64,000 nt of DNA from Bog-793 sp050013835 (GCA_050013835.1 JBEKEM010000001.1:124001-188000); one strand, 5' to 3'. Shown: positions 9,116 to 17,907, numbered from the stretch's first letter. Numbers and translations are program-made. Notes: generated by a model from the sequence alone, not told the origin.

Positions 9116-9460
9116 ATGGCAGTGTTCAATGGCGTGTTCCCAATCCTTCCCGGTAAAGAACAAGGAGGAAGGGACTTCGCGGCGGCGTGCATGGGGGAGC
9201 GCCGCACGGGGTTCGAGGCTCAGGCGGCTAGGTCGGGACTGATCCGGGAGACTTGGGCTCTGCAGGAGACCCCGATGGGGAGCTTCATGTTGGTTTGGTT
9301 CGAGGCTCCCGACATCGAGAAGGCGTTCACGGAACTCGCCACCTCCGGCGACGAGTTCTCCATCTGGTTTCGCGGCCAAGTCAAGGATCTGACTGGCGTC
9401 GACCTGAGCGCTCCACCCGAAAGCCCGCTCCCCGACGTGCTGGTCGACTGGACCCCCTGA
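9116..9460 (+). CDS. small DUF6176-like protein (ferredoxin-like fold predicted)
   Basis: 114 residues. FNGVFPILPGKEQGGRDF, the central ETWALQETPMGSFMLVWFEA and the closing TGVDLSAPPESPLPDVLVDW match the pattern I associate with small actinobacterial DUF6176/ABM-like proteins, probably dimeric alpha/beta barrels. Function is unknown. GGGGGAG lies 5-8 bp before ATG 9116. The gene stands alone between two copies of a 22-bp repeat and is followed by a strong hairpin. The family assignment is from memory of the pattern. Confidence 0.75.
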   Translation: MAVFNGVFPILPGKEQGGRDFAAACMGERRTGFEAQAARSGLIRETWALQETPMGSFMLVWFEAPDIEKAFTELATSGDEFSIWFRGQVKDLTGVDLSAPPESPLPDVLVDWTP

Positions 9461-9464
9461 ACAA

Positions 9465-9492
9465 GGGGCGGGCGCCGTTGGCGCCCTGCCCC
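9465..9492 (+). terminator. GC-rich hairpin after the DUF6176-like gene
   Basis: GGGGCGGGCGCC, a GTT loop and GGCGCCCTGCCCC fold into a stem of about 12 bp with one bulge, starting 5 bp after the stop codon. There is no T-tract. It is a likely terminator of the upstream single-gene unit. Confidence 0.65.
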
Positions 9493-10061
9493 CCTCGTCC
9501 CTCGGCGGGGCCAGAGCGCTCACGTCCGCACCCTGGGGTTTTATCCGCCGAACGACGATGGGCCAGAGGGCACATTAAGAACTTGTCGCTGACGCCGCCC
9601 TCCCTCGCCGGGCCGCCGCAGGTGAACCGCCGCCCAGGGCGATCCTCGTCAGGTGCGCCGGGGGAGGGGAGGTCGTCGGACATCTCCCCGGCGGCGTCGT
9701 CCTCATAGCCGACGAGTCGGGCCGCCGCCGTCCCGCCGCAGCGCAGAACGACGAAGGCTGGGACGCGGCTGTCGCCCGCACGACGAGCCACTCGGGATTC
9801 CAAGCCCGGGATCCCCCGGGGAGAGGGTCGGTGTCGACCGAGAGGGTCACCTGCCGCTCGACGTCTCGTGGGGCCGGTCGTGGTGCTCGTCGTCCGCGCC
9901 CGTCGACCCGGGCCAGGAGAGCCGGTCGCCGTAGGCGGGCTGGGGCCATGGGGAGATTCTTCCCGGGACACGTCGCCCGCCGTCGGGGTCTCCATCCGCC
10001 GGCGGGAGCTCCGGGCAGCCGCGACAGTCGGAAATCTGATGTGGCAGATCGCGACAAGTGA
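9493..10061. other. intergenic region, no gene recognised
   Basis: Between the hairpin and the pst operon I see no gene. Long open frames on both strands here are Arg/Pro-rich and typical of spurious frames in GC-rich DNA. The second copy of the 22-bp repeat lies at 9572-9593. Confidence 0.45.
9572..9593 (+). repeat. 22-bp direct repeat, copy 2
   Basis: Exact match to 8827-8848 in the same orientation, 745 bp away. The sequences flanking the two copies differ, so the shared unit is about 22 bp. The pair brackets the small DUF6176-like gene. Confidence 0.75.
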
Positions 10062-10097
10062 GTCAACTAAGTCGATAAAGTCGCAGGAGTTAGTCGA
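10062..10097 (+). promoter_or_regulatory. candidate operator: four 9-bp direct repeats upstream of pstS
   Basis: GTCAACTAA, GTCGATAAA, GTCGCAGGA and GTTAGTCGA follow each other at an exact 9-bp period, ending 39 bp before pstS. The stretch is much more AT-rich than its surroundings. Tandem direct repeats are the binding pattern of PhoP/PhoB response regulators that control pst operons, although the spacing and sequence differ from known PHO boxes. Confidence 0.4.
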
Positions 10098-10135
10098 CGA
10101 TGGCTGACAACGTCCCCGACAGAACTGGAGGATAA

Positions 10136-11308
10136 ATGCTGCGCCGCATCACGATCCCGCTTCTCATTCCGCTCCTGGCCCTCGGCGGCGGCGCCTGGGT
10201 CACCGCGGGGGCGGCCCTGGCAGGCCAGGCGGACTTGGCGCGGGTGGCGCCGGCGACGGCGACACTGGCCCCGGGCGGCGTGTTGAACGAGAGGACCGAC
10301 ACGACGACGCCGGCGGCGGTCACCCTGAACGGGGCCGGCGCCAACTCGATCGAACCGTTCTTCCAGCGGGTCTTTTACGACTACAACAAGGCGAACAGCC
10401 AGACGACGGTCAACTACTCGCCAGCCGGGAGCAGCGTCGGGGTCGCCGACATCGAGCAGAACACCGTCAACTTCGGGGACTCGGAGATCCCGATGGCGTC
10501 GACGGACCTCGCCGAGGCGACCGCTGGCAAGATCATCCAGATCCCGGTCGACCTCGGAGGCGTCGCCGTCAGCTACAACCTTCCCGGGATCAAGCAGGGG
10601 AAACTGAAGCTGGACGGGCCGACGCTGGCGGCGATATTCGACGGGACCATCACGAACTGGGACGACTCGAGAATCGCCCAGGTGTCGGGCCTCAAGGACC
10701 TGCCGAACCTGACGATCGTTCCCGTGCACCGGGCCGACTCGTCGGGACCGGGCTGGGACCTCGACGCCTACCTCATCCGTACCACCCGGGCGTGGGTGAG
10801 CGCGATCGGCACGTCGAAGCCGTCCAAGACCTGGCCGCTGCCGAATGTCGGCGTCGGTGAGCAGCTCAACTCGGGTGTCGCCACTTACATCCACCAGACC
10901 CCCGGGGCGATCGGCTACGTGGAGTACGCCTACGCCTTCCAGTCCGGCTTCACCAACGTGGCGCTGAAGAACCTGGCCGGCAGGTTCCTCCTGCCGTCCG
11001 AGCGGTCGATCGCCGCCGCGGGAACGAACTCACCCAAGATCGGCGCGTTCCGCTTTGACATCATCGACCGGCCCGGAGTCGGCACCTACCCGCTCGCCAA
11101 CTTCTCCTGGACGCTCGTCTACCGCAAGCAGCCCAATCTCGACACGGGCATCGCGCTGGGAAAGTTGCTCTACTACGTCGTGACCCAGGGCCAGAAGGCA
11201 GCTGCCGCTCTCGGCTACGCGCCAATGCCGGCGGTCGACGTCCAGCTCGCGGTGAGCGGAATCGAGGAGGTCGAGACCTCGATGGGCGCACGGCTGTTCG
11301 CGTCCTGA
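10136..11308 (+). CDS. pstS: phosphate ABC transporter substrate-binding protein PstS
   Basis: 390 residues. It binds phosphate outside the membrane and delivers it to PstCA. LNGAGANSIEPFFQRVFYDY, the GSSVGV phosphate-loop region and VHRADSSGPGWDLDAYL (the RxDxSG-type ligand segment) identify the family. The N-terminal MLRRITIPLLIPLLALGGG signal segment ends near ALAGQ. It has no cysteine lipobox, unlike many actinobacterial PstS lipoproteins, so it may be released or held in another way. It is the first gene of pstSCAB; a 9-bp-period repeat array lies just upstream. Confidence 0.95.
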   Translation: MLRRITIPLLIPLLALGGGAWVTAGAALAGQADLARVAPATATLAPGGVLNERTDTTTPAAVTLNGAGANSIEPFFQRVFYDYNKANSQTTVNYSPAGSSVGVADIEQNTVNFGDSEIPMASTDLAEATAGKIIQIPVDLGGVAVSYNLPGIKQGKLKLDGPTLAAIFDGTITNWDDSRIAQVSGLKDLPNLTIVPVHRADSSGPGWDLDAYLIRTTRAWVSAIGTSKPSKTWPLPNVGVGEQLNSGVATYIHQTPGAIGYVEYAYAFQSGFTNVALKNLAGRFLLPSERSIAAAGTNSPKIGAFRFDIIDRPGVGTYPLANFSWTLVYRKQPNLDTGIALGKLLYYVVTQGQKAAAALGYAPMPAVDVQLAVSGIEEVETSMGARLFAS

Positions 11309-11333
11309 CGCGCCGGTTGACCGAGATCCCCTG

Positions 11334-12338
11334 GTGAGCTCGATCTCGCCGGGCAGACTGCGAAGCTCGGATCCCGCCGTCGGCGTGCGCGACACGCTCG
11401 CCCGCCGACGGCGCGGATCTCGGGGCCGCGTCTATTCGGCGTCCCGCTGGATCGCCGCGGGGCTCTTCGCCCTGCTGCTCGTCAGCCTCGTCGTCAGTCT
11501 CGCGACGGGAGCGGACCAGGCGTTCGCGCACTCGGGAATCGGCTTCGTCTGGTCGGGAACGTGGAACCCCGCCGCCAGCGAATACGGCGCCGGAATCCTC
11601 GTCGTCGGTACGCTGGTCACGACCGGCGTCGCGATGCTGCTCGTCGTGCCGGTCGGCCTCGGTGCCGCGGCGTTCCTGTCCGAGCTCGCGCCGCGCTGGC
11701 TGGCCGGCCCGCTTTCCGCCGCGATCGATCTGCTCGCAGCAATCCCGAGCATCGTCGTCGGCCTGTGGGGGCTCATCGTGCTCTCGCCGCTGTTCGCGCG
11801 CGATGTCGAGCCGGCGCTCAGCTCGGTGCCGCTCGCCAGCTGGTTCTTCCACGGGCACGCCTACGGCCCGGGCATCTTGCTCGCGTCGGTCGTGCTGGCG
11901 GTGATGACGCTGCCGACCGTCGTCGCCCTGAGCCGGACGGCACTCGGCGGGGTGGCGGTGGCGGATCGCGAGGCCGCCCTCGCGCTCGGCGCGACCCGTT
12001 GGCAGGTCGTCCGCAGGGCGGTCATCCCCGGGGCGCGTTCGGGGATCGCCGCCGCGATCACGCTGGCGATGGGCCGCGCGCTCGGCGAGAGCATCGCGGT
12101 GGCGATGGTGATCGGCAACGAGCCGTCGATTCCCCACTCGCTGATCGGCCCCGGAGCCACGCTCGGCTCGGCGATCATCAATCAGTTCGCCGAGGCCAAC
12201 CCCGGGCTCGGGGCGAGCTCGATCGTGGCGCTGGCGGTCGTGCTCCTCGCCCTGACCGTCGCGGTCAACCTCGGCGGCCAGGCGCTTCTGCGCGCCAACG
12301 CGGCGCGCCTGTTGACGCGGGAGCGGATCCCGTCGTGA
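11334..12338 (+). CDS. pstC: phosphate ABC transporter permease PstC
   Basis: 334 residues with about six membrane helices. The ABC-permease EAA loop is EAALALGATRWQVVRRAVIPGARSG (given as EAALALGATRW then VIPGARSG), followed by MGRALGESIAVAMVIGN, characteristic of PstC. It forms the phosphate channel with PstA. GTG 11334 follows pstS after 25 bp. The stop codon overlaps the pstA start in a GTGA, implying translational coupling. Confidence 0.96.
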   Translation: MSSISPGRLRSSDPAVGVRDTLARRRRGSRGRVYSASRWIAAGLFALLLVSLVVSLATGADQAFAHSGIGFVWSGTWNPAASEYGAGILVVGTLVTTGVAMLLVVPVGLGAAAFLSELAPRWLAGPLSAAIDLLAAIPSIVVGLWGLIVLSPLFARDVEPALSSVPLASWFFHGHAYGPGILLASVVLAVMTLPTVVALSRTALGGVAVADREAALALGATRWQVVRRAVIPGARSGIAAAITLAMGRALGESIAVAMVIGNEPSIPHSLIGPGATLGSAIINQFAEANPGLGASSIVALAVVLLALTVAVNLGGQALLRANAARLLTRERIPS

Positions 12339-13252
12339 GCCCCGCCGTCTCGCCTGCCGTGGCCCTGGGGGGCGTGCCGCTCGACGCCGACGACGGGCAG
12401 GCGGCCCGCCGGCGCCGCGAGCTCGTGCAACGGGCCGCGCGGCGGTCACTGCGGCGTCGTCGCTTCGCCGGTCGGACAGGGGTGCTCGCGTGCCTGGTGG
12501 CGCTGCTGGTCGGGCTGGCGCCGCTCGTGGCGGAGCTCGGCTACACGGTGGACCGCGGAGTCGGGGGCCTCTCGCTTGGGTTCTTTCTCCACGCCCCGAC
12601 GCCGCCGGGCGTTCCCGGTGGGGGGATCTCGACGGCCATCGCCGGTACGGCGCAGATCGTCGGGTTGGCGCTCGCCATCTCGGTGCCCCTCGGGTTGTTC
12701 ACGGCGCTTTTCCTGTATGAGCGCCGCGGCCGCCTCGCCGGGGTGCTCCGGTTCGGCGCCGACGTCCTCACCGGCGTCCCGTCGATCGTCATCGGCATCT
12801 TCGCCTACGAGCTCGTCGTGCGCGGCCTGCATCACTTCTCCGACCTCGCCGCGAGCTTCGCCATCGCCGTGTTGATGGTGCCGATCATGATCCGCGCCGA
12901 CGAGGAGGCGATGCGGACCGTGCCGGTGGACCTGTGGGAGGCGGGCGTCGCGCTGGGCGCCCCGCGTAGCCGTGTCGCCCGCTCGGTCGTGCTGCGTGGT
13001 GCGCTGCCGGGGCTCGTCGCGGGGAACCTCCTGGCGGTTGCCCGCGGCGTCGGGGAGACGGCTCCACTGCTCTTCACCGTCGCGGCGCCGACCGCGGCGA
13101 TGACACTCCTCATCTTCTCCGAGGGGAGCCAGGCGCTGCCCGCGGCCCAGCAGACCGCGTGGACGACCGCCTTCGTGCTGCTGGCATTCGTACTCGTGCT
13201 CAGCGTCGCGTCGCGGGCCGTGGCCTGGGGCCTCACCCGTAAGGCGAGATGA
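12335..13252 (+). CDS. pstA: phosphate ABC transporter permease PstA
   Basis: 305 residues. It shows GVPSIVIGIFAYELVV, the EAA-like WEAGVALGAPRSRVAR loop and GETAPLLFTVAA, all typical of PstA. Membrane helices begin after an Arg-rich cytoplasmic N-terminus. The start GTG 12335 overlaps the pstC stop (GTGA). The frame is open far upstream inside pstC, but that part is shadow sequence. It pairs with PstC in the phosphate importer. Confidence 0.95.
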   Translation: MSPAVSPAVALGGVPLDADDGQAARRRRELVQRAARRSLRRRRFAGRTGVLACLVALLVGLAPLVAELGYTVDRGVGGLSLGFFLHAPTPPGVPGGGISTAIAGTAQIVGLALAISVPLGLFTALFLYERRGRLAGVLRFGADVLTGVPSIVIGIFAYELVVRGLHHFSDLAASFAIAVLMVPIMIRADEEAMRTVPVDLWEAGVALGAPRSRVARSVVLRGALPGLVAGNLLAVARGVGETAPLLFTVAAPTAAMTLLIFSEGSQALPAAQQTAWTTAFVLLAFVLVLSVASRAVAWGLTRKAR

Positions 13253-13271
13253 GCTGGACGGAAAGGACGAC

Positions 13272-14174
13272 ATGACCGACGACGCGCCGATGATCACGAC
13301 CGACGGGACGGGAGAGGCGCTCGCGCCGCACCCAGCGGGCGCGTCGACCCTCGGATCGGTCGCGACGCGCTCCGCCGCGACGCGCTCCGTCCCCGATCCG
13401 CTGGCTCCCCCGGCGATCACGCTCGAGCACGTGACCGTCTCGTTCGGGCGGCAGTGCGCGGTGCGCAACGTCACCCTCGAGCTCCCCACCCGACAGGTGA
13501 CCGCCTTCGTTGGCCCGTCGGGGTGCGGCAAGACCACCCTGCTGCGCGCCATCAACCGGCTCCACGACCAGACCGGCGGGCGGGTCCAGGGGTCGATCCA
13601 CGTTGGCGGGCTCGACGTCTACGGAGCCGGGATCCGGCCGGAGCTCGTGCGCGGCCGGATCGGCATGGTCTTCCAGCGACCCAATCCGTTCCCGACGATG
13701 AGCATCTTCGACAACGTCGTGGCGGGGCTGCGGCTCAACGGCATCCGGAAAAAGTCCCTCCTGCGGGAGGCCGCCGAGGTCGCGCTGCACCACGCCGCGC
13801 TGTGGGACAGCGTGAAGGACCAACTGCGCGAGCCGGCGATCCGCCTATCCGGTGGCCAGCAGCAGCGGCTCTGCATCGCCCGGGCCCTGGCCGTCGAACC
13901 GGAGGTCCTCCTCATGGACGAGCCGTGCTCGGCGCTCGATCCGATCGCCACCGCCAAGATCGAGGATTTCATCACGGCGCTGTCACCGGAGATCACGATC
14001 GTCCTCGTCACCCACAACATGTTTCAGGCGGCCCGCGTCGCGGAGCGGGTGGCGATCTTCCTGCTCGGCGACGATCGCGTCGGCGAGCTCGCGGAAACCG
14101 GCCCGACCGCCGAGGTCTTCACCTCACCGTTCGACCCGCGCACCAAGGCCTACGTCGAGGGGCGGGTGGGCTGA
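13272..14174 (+). CDS. pstB: phosphate ABC transporter ATP-binding protein PstB
   Basis: 300 residues, about 40 longer at the N-terminus than usual PstB. Walker A GPSGCGKTT is near residue 81, the Q-loop region is GMVFQRPNPFPTMSI, the signature is LSGGQQQR and Walker B is VLLMDEPCSALDP. It powers phosphate import by PstSCA. The extra N-terminal segment contains a tandem 15-bp duplication (13361-13390) encoding ATRSAATRS. Start ATG 13272 is 19 bp after pstA. No phoU follows. Confidence 0.95.
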   Translation: MTDDAPMITTDGTGEALAPHPAGASTLGSVATRSAATRSVPDPLAPPAITLEHVTVSFGRQCAVRNVTLELPTRQVTAFVGPSGCGKTTLLRAINRLHDQTGGRVQGSIHVGGLDVYGAGIRPELVRGRIGMVFQRPNPFPTMSIFDNVVAGLRLNGIRKKSLLREAAEVALHHAALWDSVKDQLREPAIRLSGGQQQRLCIARALAVEPEVLLMDEPCSALDPIATAKIEDFITALSPEITIVLVTHNMFQAARVAERVAIFLLGDDRVGELAETGPTAEVFTSPFDPRTKAYVEGRVG

Positions 14175-14268
14175 GGGCCCGACGCCGTCGGCGCGGCCCG
14201 GAACGTTCGGGCGCGGGCGGCGAACGGACTTGTACGCTCGGCGCCAGGCAGCGGATCTAGGAGAGACG

Positions 14269-14769
14269 ATGGCGGCACTCGAACTTTCGACGGTCGAGCT
14301 CGAGATCCCGAACGAGCTCAACGTGATTGTTGGCCAATCGCATTTCATCAAGACCGTCGAGGATCTCCACGAGGTCCTCGTCGGGTCGAGCCCGCACCTG
14401 CGCTTCGGCGTCGCGTTCTGCGAGGCCTCCGGGAAGCGGCTCGTCCGGAAGTCGGGCAACGAAGACGAGCTCACCGACCTCGCGGCGCGCAACGCCGAGG
14501 CGATCGGCGCCGGGCACTGCTTCGTCGTGTTCCTGCGCGACGGCTACCCGGTCAACGTGCTCAACCAGATCAAGCAGGTCGTCGAGGTCTGCTCGGTCTT
14601 CTGCGCGACAGCGAATCCCGTCGAGGTGATCGTCGCCGAGACCGCCCTGGGGCGGGGAATCCTCGGCGTCATCGACGGGAGCCCGCCGCTCGGCGTCGAG
14701 GGCGCCGAGGACGTCGCCGACCGCATCGGCTTGCTGCGCGCGATCGGCTACAAGCTGGGCGGGTCCTGA
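14269..14769 (+). CDS. adenosine-specific kinase-like protein (COG1839)
   Basis: 166 residues. LRFGVAFCEASGKRLVRKSGN, GHCFVVFLRDGYPVNVLNQIK, VCSVFCATANPVEVIVAETALGRGILGVIDG (quoted in parts) match the small COG1839 family, which is shared with archaea and includes a structurally characterised adenosine-specific kinase. The physiological role is poorly known. ATG 14269 is preceded by GGAGAG. It lies 94 bp after pstB on the same strand, so co-transcription with the phosphate operon is possible but not shown. Confidence 0.8.
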   Translation: MAALELSTVELEIPNELNVIVGQSHFIKTVEDLHEVLVGSSPHLRFGVAFCEASGKRLVRKSGNEDELTDLAARNAEAIGAGHCFVVFLRDGYPVNVLNQIKQVVEVCSVFCATANPVEVIVAETALGRGILGVIDGSPPLGVEGAEDVADRIGLLRAIGYKLGGS

Positions 14770-14811
14770 GTTGTCACCCGTCCCCGGCACCGGGGCGAGG
14801 TGCTCGCGGGC

Positions 14812-15102
14812 TCAGGCGCCGCGCAGGCGCGTGGCGATCGTCGCGGGGTACTCGGGGAAGTAGTCGGCGATCTGGTCGAGGTGAAAGCGCCGCAGGATCG
14901 AGGTCGCCGGCTCGTGTTCCAGCAGGAAGCCGAACGAAGCCCGGACGAGCCGCTCGTTGGGCACGCCGTCGCAGCCGAGGGCGGCGGGATAGCCCGCGGG
15001 GACGCTGACGAAGTGCGTCGTGGTGGTCCCATCGCCGCGCACGTCGACGCGGAAAGTCCCGTCCACCTGGGCGGCCACGGTGACCTCGGTCATCGCCGTC
15101 AT
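14812..15102 (-). CDS. small conserved protein of unknown function
   Basis: 96 residues. The N-terminal beta hairpin (VAAQVDGTFRVDVRGDGTTTTHFVSV) is followed by LVRASFGFLLEHEPATSILRRFHLDQIADYFPEY in pieces. This closing pattern, FLLEREP..SILRRF.L..I..YFPEY, recurs in small proteins across bacteria, but I know no function. ATG 15102 is preferred over 15093; neither has a strong ribosome site. A hairpin at 15122-15145 separates it from the HAD gene upstream. Confidence 0.75.
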   Translation of the reverse strand: MTAMTEVTVAAQVDGTFRVDVRGDGTTTTHFVSVPAGYPAALGCDGVPNERLVRASFGFLLEHEPATSILRRFHLDQIADYFPEYPATIATRLRGA

Positions 15103-15121
15103 GTTAGTGAGGGTCGTCTCC

Positions 15122-15145
15122 GGCCCCCGGCGCGTACCGGGGGCC
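15122..15145 (-). terminator. hairpin after the HAD hydrolase gene
   Basis: GGCCCCCGG, a six-base loop and CCGGGGGCC form a perfect 9-bp stem. It lies 25 bp beyond the HAD stop codon and 20 bp before the next minus-strand start. It probably separates two transcription units, without a T-tract. Confidence 0.65.
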
Positions 15146-15169
15146 GTCACGTCGTCGTGCGGCGCCGGA

Positions 15170-15949
15170 TCAGAGGCTGCGGCCGACCAGCTCACCGACC
15201 GAGCCGACGACGGTGACGCTGGGGCGCTTCTCGGGAAGCGCGCGGCCCGCCGCGACCCACACGGCCTCGAGCCCGGCGTCGAGCGCGCCGATGATGTCGC
15301 GCTCCCAGCTGTCGCCGACCATGACCGCCGACTCCGCCTTGGCGCCGAGCTGAGCGAGCGTTAGGGCGAAGATGTCGGGGTCCGGCTTGCCGAGGCCCAC
15401 CTCGCCGGAGATGACCACGGCACCGAAGCAGTCGCCGAGGCCGGTCGAGGCGATCTTGAACCGCTGGATGTCGGCGGGACCGTTCGTCAGCAGGCCGAGT
15501 CGGCAGCGGCCTTCGAGCGAATGGACGAGTTCGGCCGCGCCGTCGATGAGCGGATGACCCGAGCGCTGCGACGCCACGTAGGCGTCGGACAGTGACGTGG
15601 CGAGGGCCGGGTCGTCGATGCCGAGCTCGGCGAGGGCGGCGCGCCAGGCCTCCTGTCGGTAGACGGGGGCCCACGCCTGGACGTCGTCGAGGATCGGGGG
15701 GCCGCCCTCGAACGTCGCCCAGAGGCCCTCCCAGGAGGCGAAGCCGAGCTGGTGGCAGAGCGGGTAGTCGGGGCCGGCGCGCCAGATCCGGCGGGCCGCC
15801 GCCAACACGACGTCGACGACGGTTCCGGGGTCCCGGCCGGCCACGAGCCCGGCGGCCCGCCGCAGGGACGTCCGCGCCACCTCCTCCTCCACGATCAAGG
15901 TGTCGTCGAGGTCGAGGATGACGGTGCGGGAGATCACGCCCGCAAACAT
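15170..15949 (-). CDS. HAD family hydrolase
   Basis: 259 residues. HAD motif I is VILDLDDTL near residue 9, motif II is GLLTNG, motif III is the lysine of GEVGLGKPDPDIF, and motif IV is MVGDSWERDI. The helical cap between motifs I and II makes it a subfamily I phosphatase, similar to phosphoglycolate phosphatase or pyrimidine 5'-nucleotidase types; the substrate cannot be assigned. ATG 15949 puts motif I at its normal position. The longer frame upstream overlaps a decayed HTH gene. Confidence 0.88.
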   Translation of the reverse strand: MFAGVISRTVILDLDDTLIVEEEVARTSLRRAAGLVAGRDPGTVVDVVLAAARRIWRAGPDYPLCHQLGFASWEGLWATFEGGPPILDDVQAWAPVYRQEAWRAALAELGIDDPALATSLSDAYVASQRSGHPLIDGAAELVHSLEGRCRLGLLTNGPADIQRFKIASTGLGDCFGAVVISGEVGLGKPDPDIFALTLAQLGAKAESAVMVGDSWERDIIGALDAGLEAVWVAAGRALPEKRPSVTVVGSVGELVGRSL

Positions 15950-15972
15950 ACCGATGTGGCCGTTCGCCGGCA

Positions 15973-16456
15973 TCATTGCCCGTCCGGGTCGCCGGCGGCA
16001 GACCCAGGCGGCGGGGGGCGCGACGGGTCGATCGCGCAGGCTGGTGCCGTCCACGCCGAGGCGTCGAGCAGCACGGCGCCGGGGTCGGGTGGCTCGCGCC
16101 GCGCCAATCTCGCCAGGACCTCCAGCGGGCGCGCCTTTTGGCCGCGGCGGATCGGCCGCCCGGCCTCCTCCCGCGCGCCCTTCGCGCGGGGCGTGAGGAG
16201 GAGACCGTCCTCAGGACTGCCATCAGCATCAGGCGGGGACGGGTCTCGAAGACCGGGACCGGGGGCGTCGAGGTGCGCGGCGACGCCGAGCGCGTCCCCG
16301 ATCTTCCGCCAGGACCATCCCGAGGCGCGCCGCCGCGTCGTGGATCGCCTCGGCACGTTCGGCCATGTGCTGGAGGGCGAGGGCGGCGCGCAACCCGATG
16401 GCCGAGTCTTCGGCCGGGATGGTGCTCGCCGCCGCGTCGATCTTCGCCATCGCCAA
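15973..16456 (-). pseudogene. frameshifted helix-turn-helix protein gene
   Basis: From ATG 16456 the frame reads MAMAKIDAAASTIPAED and then AERAEAIHDAAARLG. Removing one base from the GGG near 16319-16321 continues it as WSWRKIGDALGV. Together AARLGWSWRKIGDALGV is a standard actinobacterial HTH lead-in. Beyond GV the expected recognition helix is absent and the sequence becomes Pro/Arg-rich until the stop at 15973. This is either a decayed gene or a sequencing indel. It sits 24 bp upstream of the HAD gene on the same strand. Confidence 0.45.
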
Positions 16457-16557
16457 TTTCGGCGCGCGCGCCGACGCCGGGCCGTGGTTCGGGACCCTCG
16501 GCGTCCCGGCAACGGTCGTCCTCTCGGTCCTCGCGGCGTTCGGCTAGCTTTCGGCCC

Positions 16558-17907
16558 ATGACAGACGGGATCGAACCTTCGGGCGTTTCGGGGGGCCTCG
16601 GTGAGCAGCCGGCTGCGCCAGGGCGGGGGATCGGGCGGAAGGGCCGCAGAATCGCGGCCGTCATCGTCGCGGTGTGCCTCGTTGGCGGCGGTGTCGGGAC
16701 GGCGGTGGCGGTCTCCGGCGGTTCCGGCGGCTCCCCGACGCCGGTTTCGGCGGTGACGAGATTGCTCGCCGCTGCCGATCACAGCGATCTGCTTGGCGCG
16801 CTCGACGCGATCGTCCCCGGAGAGCGGGCGGCGCTCGAGCCGGGCATGACGGGATTCGTCGACGAGCTCGGGCGGCTGAACGTGCTGTCGCACAGCCTCG
16901 ATCTCAGCTCGGTGGGCGGGATGTCGTTCCAGTTCAAGGGCGTCACAATGTCGACCACGACGCTCAGCCCGACCCTCGTCGCCGTCAGGCTCACGGGCGG
17001 CTCGGTCACGGGGACGCTCGACGCCCGCAAGCTGCCGATCGGGTCGTTCGTGAGCGGACTCGTCGCTGGCAGGCTCCCGCAGAAGATCGAGACGTCGACG
17101 GGAGCCGTCTCGACCGGTCGCGAGGCGATCGTGACCGAGAACGTCAGCGGAACCTGGTACGTGAGCCTCGGCTACACGATCGCCTACGACGCCCTGACCT
17201 CGGCGGGTCGCCCGGCGTCGCCGCCGGCGAGCGGGGCCGTGGTCGCCGTCGGGGCGAGCACCCCCGAGGGCGCGGTGCGGGCGCTGCTCGACGACACGGC
17301 GGCGTTCAACCTCGGGGGGGTGCTAAGTGATCTTCCGCCAGGCGAAATGGGGGCGCTGCAGAGCTACGCGCCCCTCTTCGTTCCCAGGGCGGGCGCGGAA
17401 CTGGCGCACGCCCGCTCGCTCGTGACCGTGAAGATCACGAGCCTCGCACTGTCGAGCTCGGCCGTCGCCGGCGGGACGTTCGTGAAAGTCGGCGACCTCG
17501 GCCTCTCGGTGAAGTACCACGGCGAGACGTTCGGCTTGGAAGGTGGGTGCCTGACTGTCTCCACCGCCGCGGGAACCGCGCGCGAATGCCCTTCGAAGGT
17601 CATGGTGTCCAAGGTCCTCGGGTCGCTGATCGCGGCCTTCCCGCCGTCTCTGCGCCCGCTTCTCGATCGGCTCACGAAGTTCCGGCCGGCGGTTGGATTT
17701 GTGACCGTGCAGGAGAACGGTCAGTGGTTCGTGAGCCCGGTGCTGACGATGTCCGACGAGGTGAACGGGTTCCTCGCGGTGCTTCAGCCGGGGGACCTCG
17801 TCGCTTTCGCCTCCTTCCTCGAGAACCACGCCCAGGAGCAGAGGACCGAGCAGGCGATCATGAGCCTGTTCAGCAGCGAGTTGGCGCCGCTGGCCGGCTC
17901 ACTCTGA
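16558..17907 (+). CDS. exported or membrane-anchored protein with duplicated domain
   Basis: 449 residues. A basic N-terminus is followed by one hydrophobic helix (AAVIVAVCLVGGGVGTAVAV) and a long extracytoplasmic part. The part has two related halves. PVSAVTRLLAAADHSDLLGA near residue 65 resembles TPEGAVRALLDDTAAFNLGG near 240, each followed by a P-G-E-x2-ALxxY/M turn and a beta-rich segment. No named family is recognised. Two cysteines lie in the second half, with no CxPxR sulfatase-type motif. It ends 21 bp before a radical SAM/SPASM gene, so the two probably form an operon. Confidence 0.8.
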   Translation: MTDGIEPSGVSGGLGEQPAAPGRGIGRKGRRIAAVIVAVCLVGGGVGTAVAVSGGSGGSPTPVSAVTRLLAAADHSDLLGALDAIVPGERAALEPGMTGFVDELGRLNVLSHSLDLSSVGGMSFQFKGVTMSTTTLSPTLVAVRLTGGSVTGTLDARKLPIGSFVSGLVAGRLPQKIETSTGAVSTGREAIVTENVSGTWYVSLGYTIAYDALTSAGRPASPPASGAVVAVGASTPEGAVRALLDDTAAFNLGGVLSDLPPGEMGALQSYAPLFVPRAGAELAHARSLVTVKITSLALSSSAVAGGTFVKVGDLGLSVKYHGETFGLEGGCLTVSTAAGTARECPSKVMVSKVLGSLIAAFPPSLRPLLDRLTKFRPAVGFVTVQENGQWFVSPVLTMSDEVNGFLAVLQPGDLVAFASFLENHAQEQRTEQAIMSLFSSELAPLAGSL

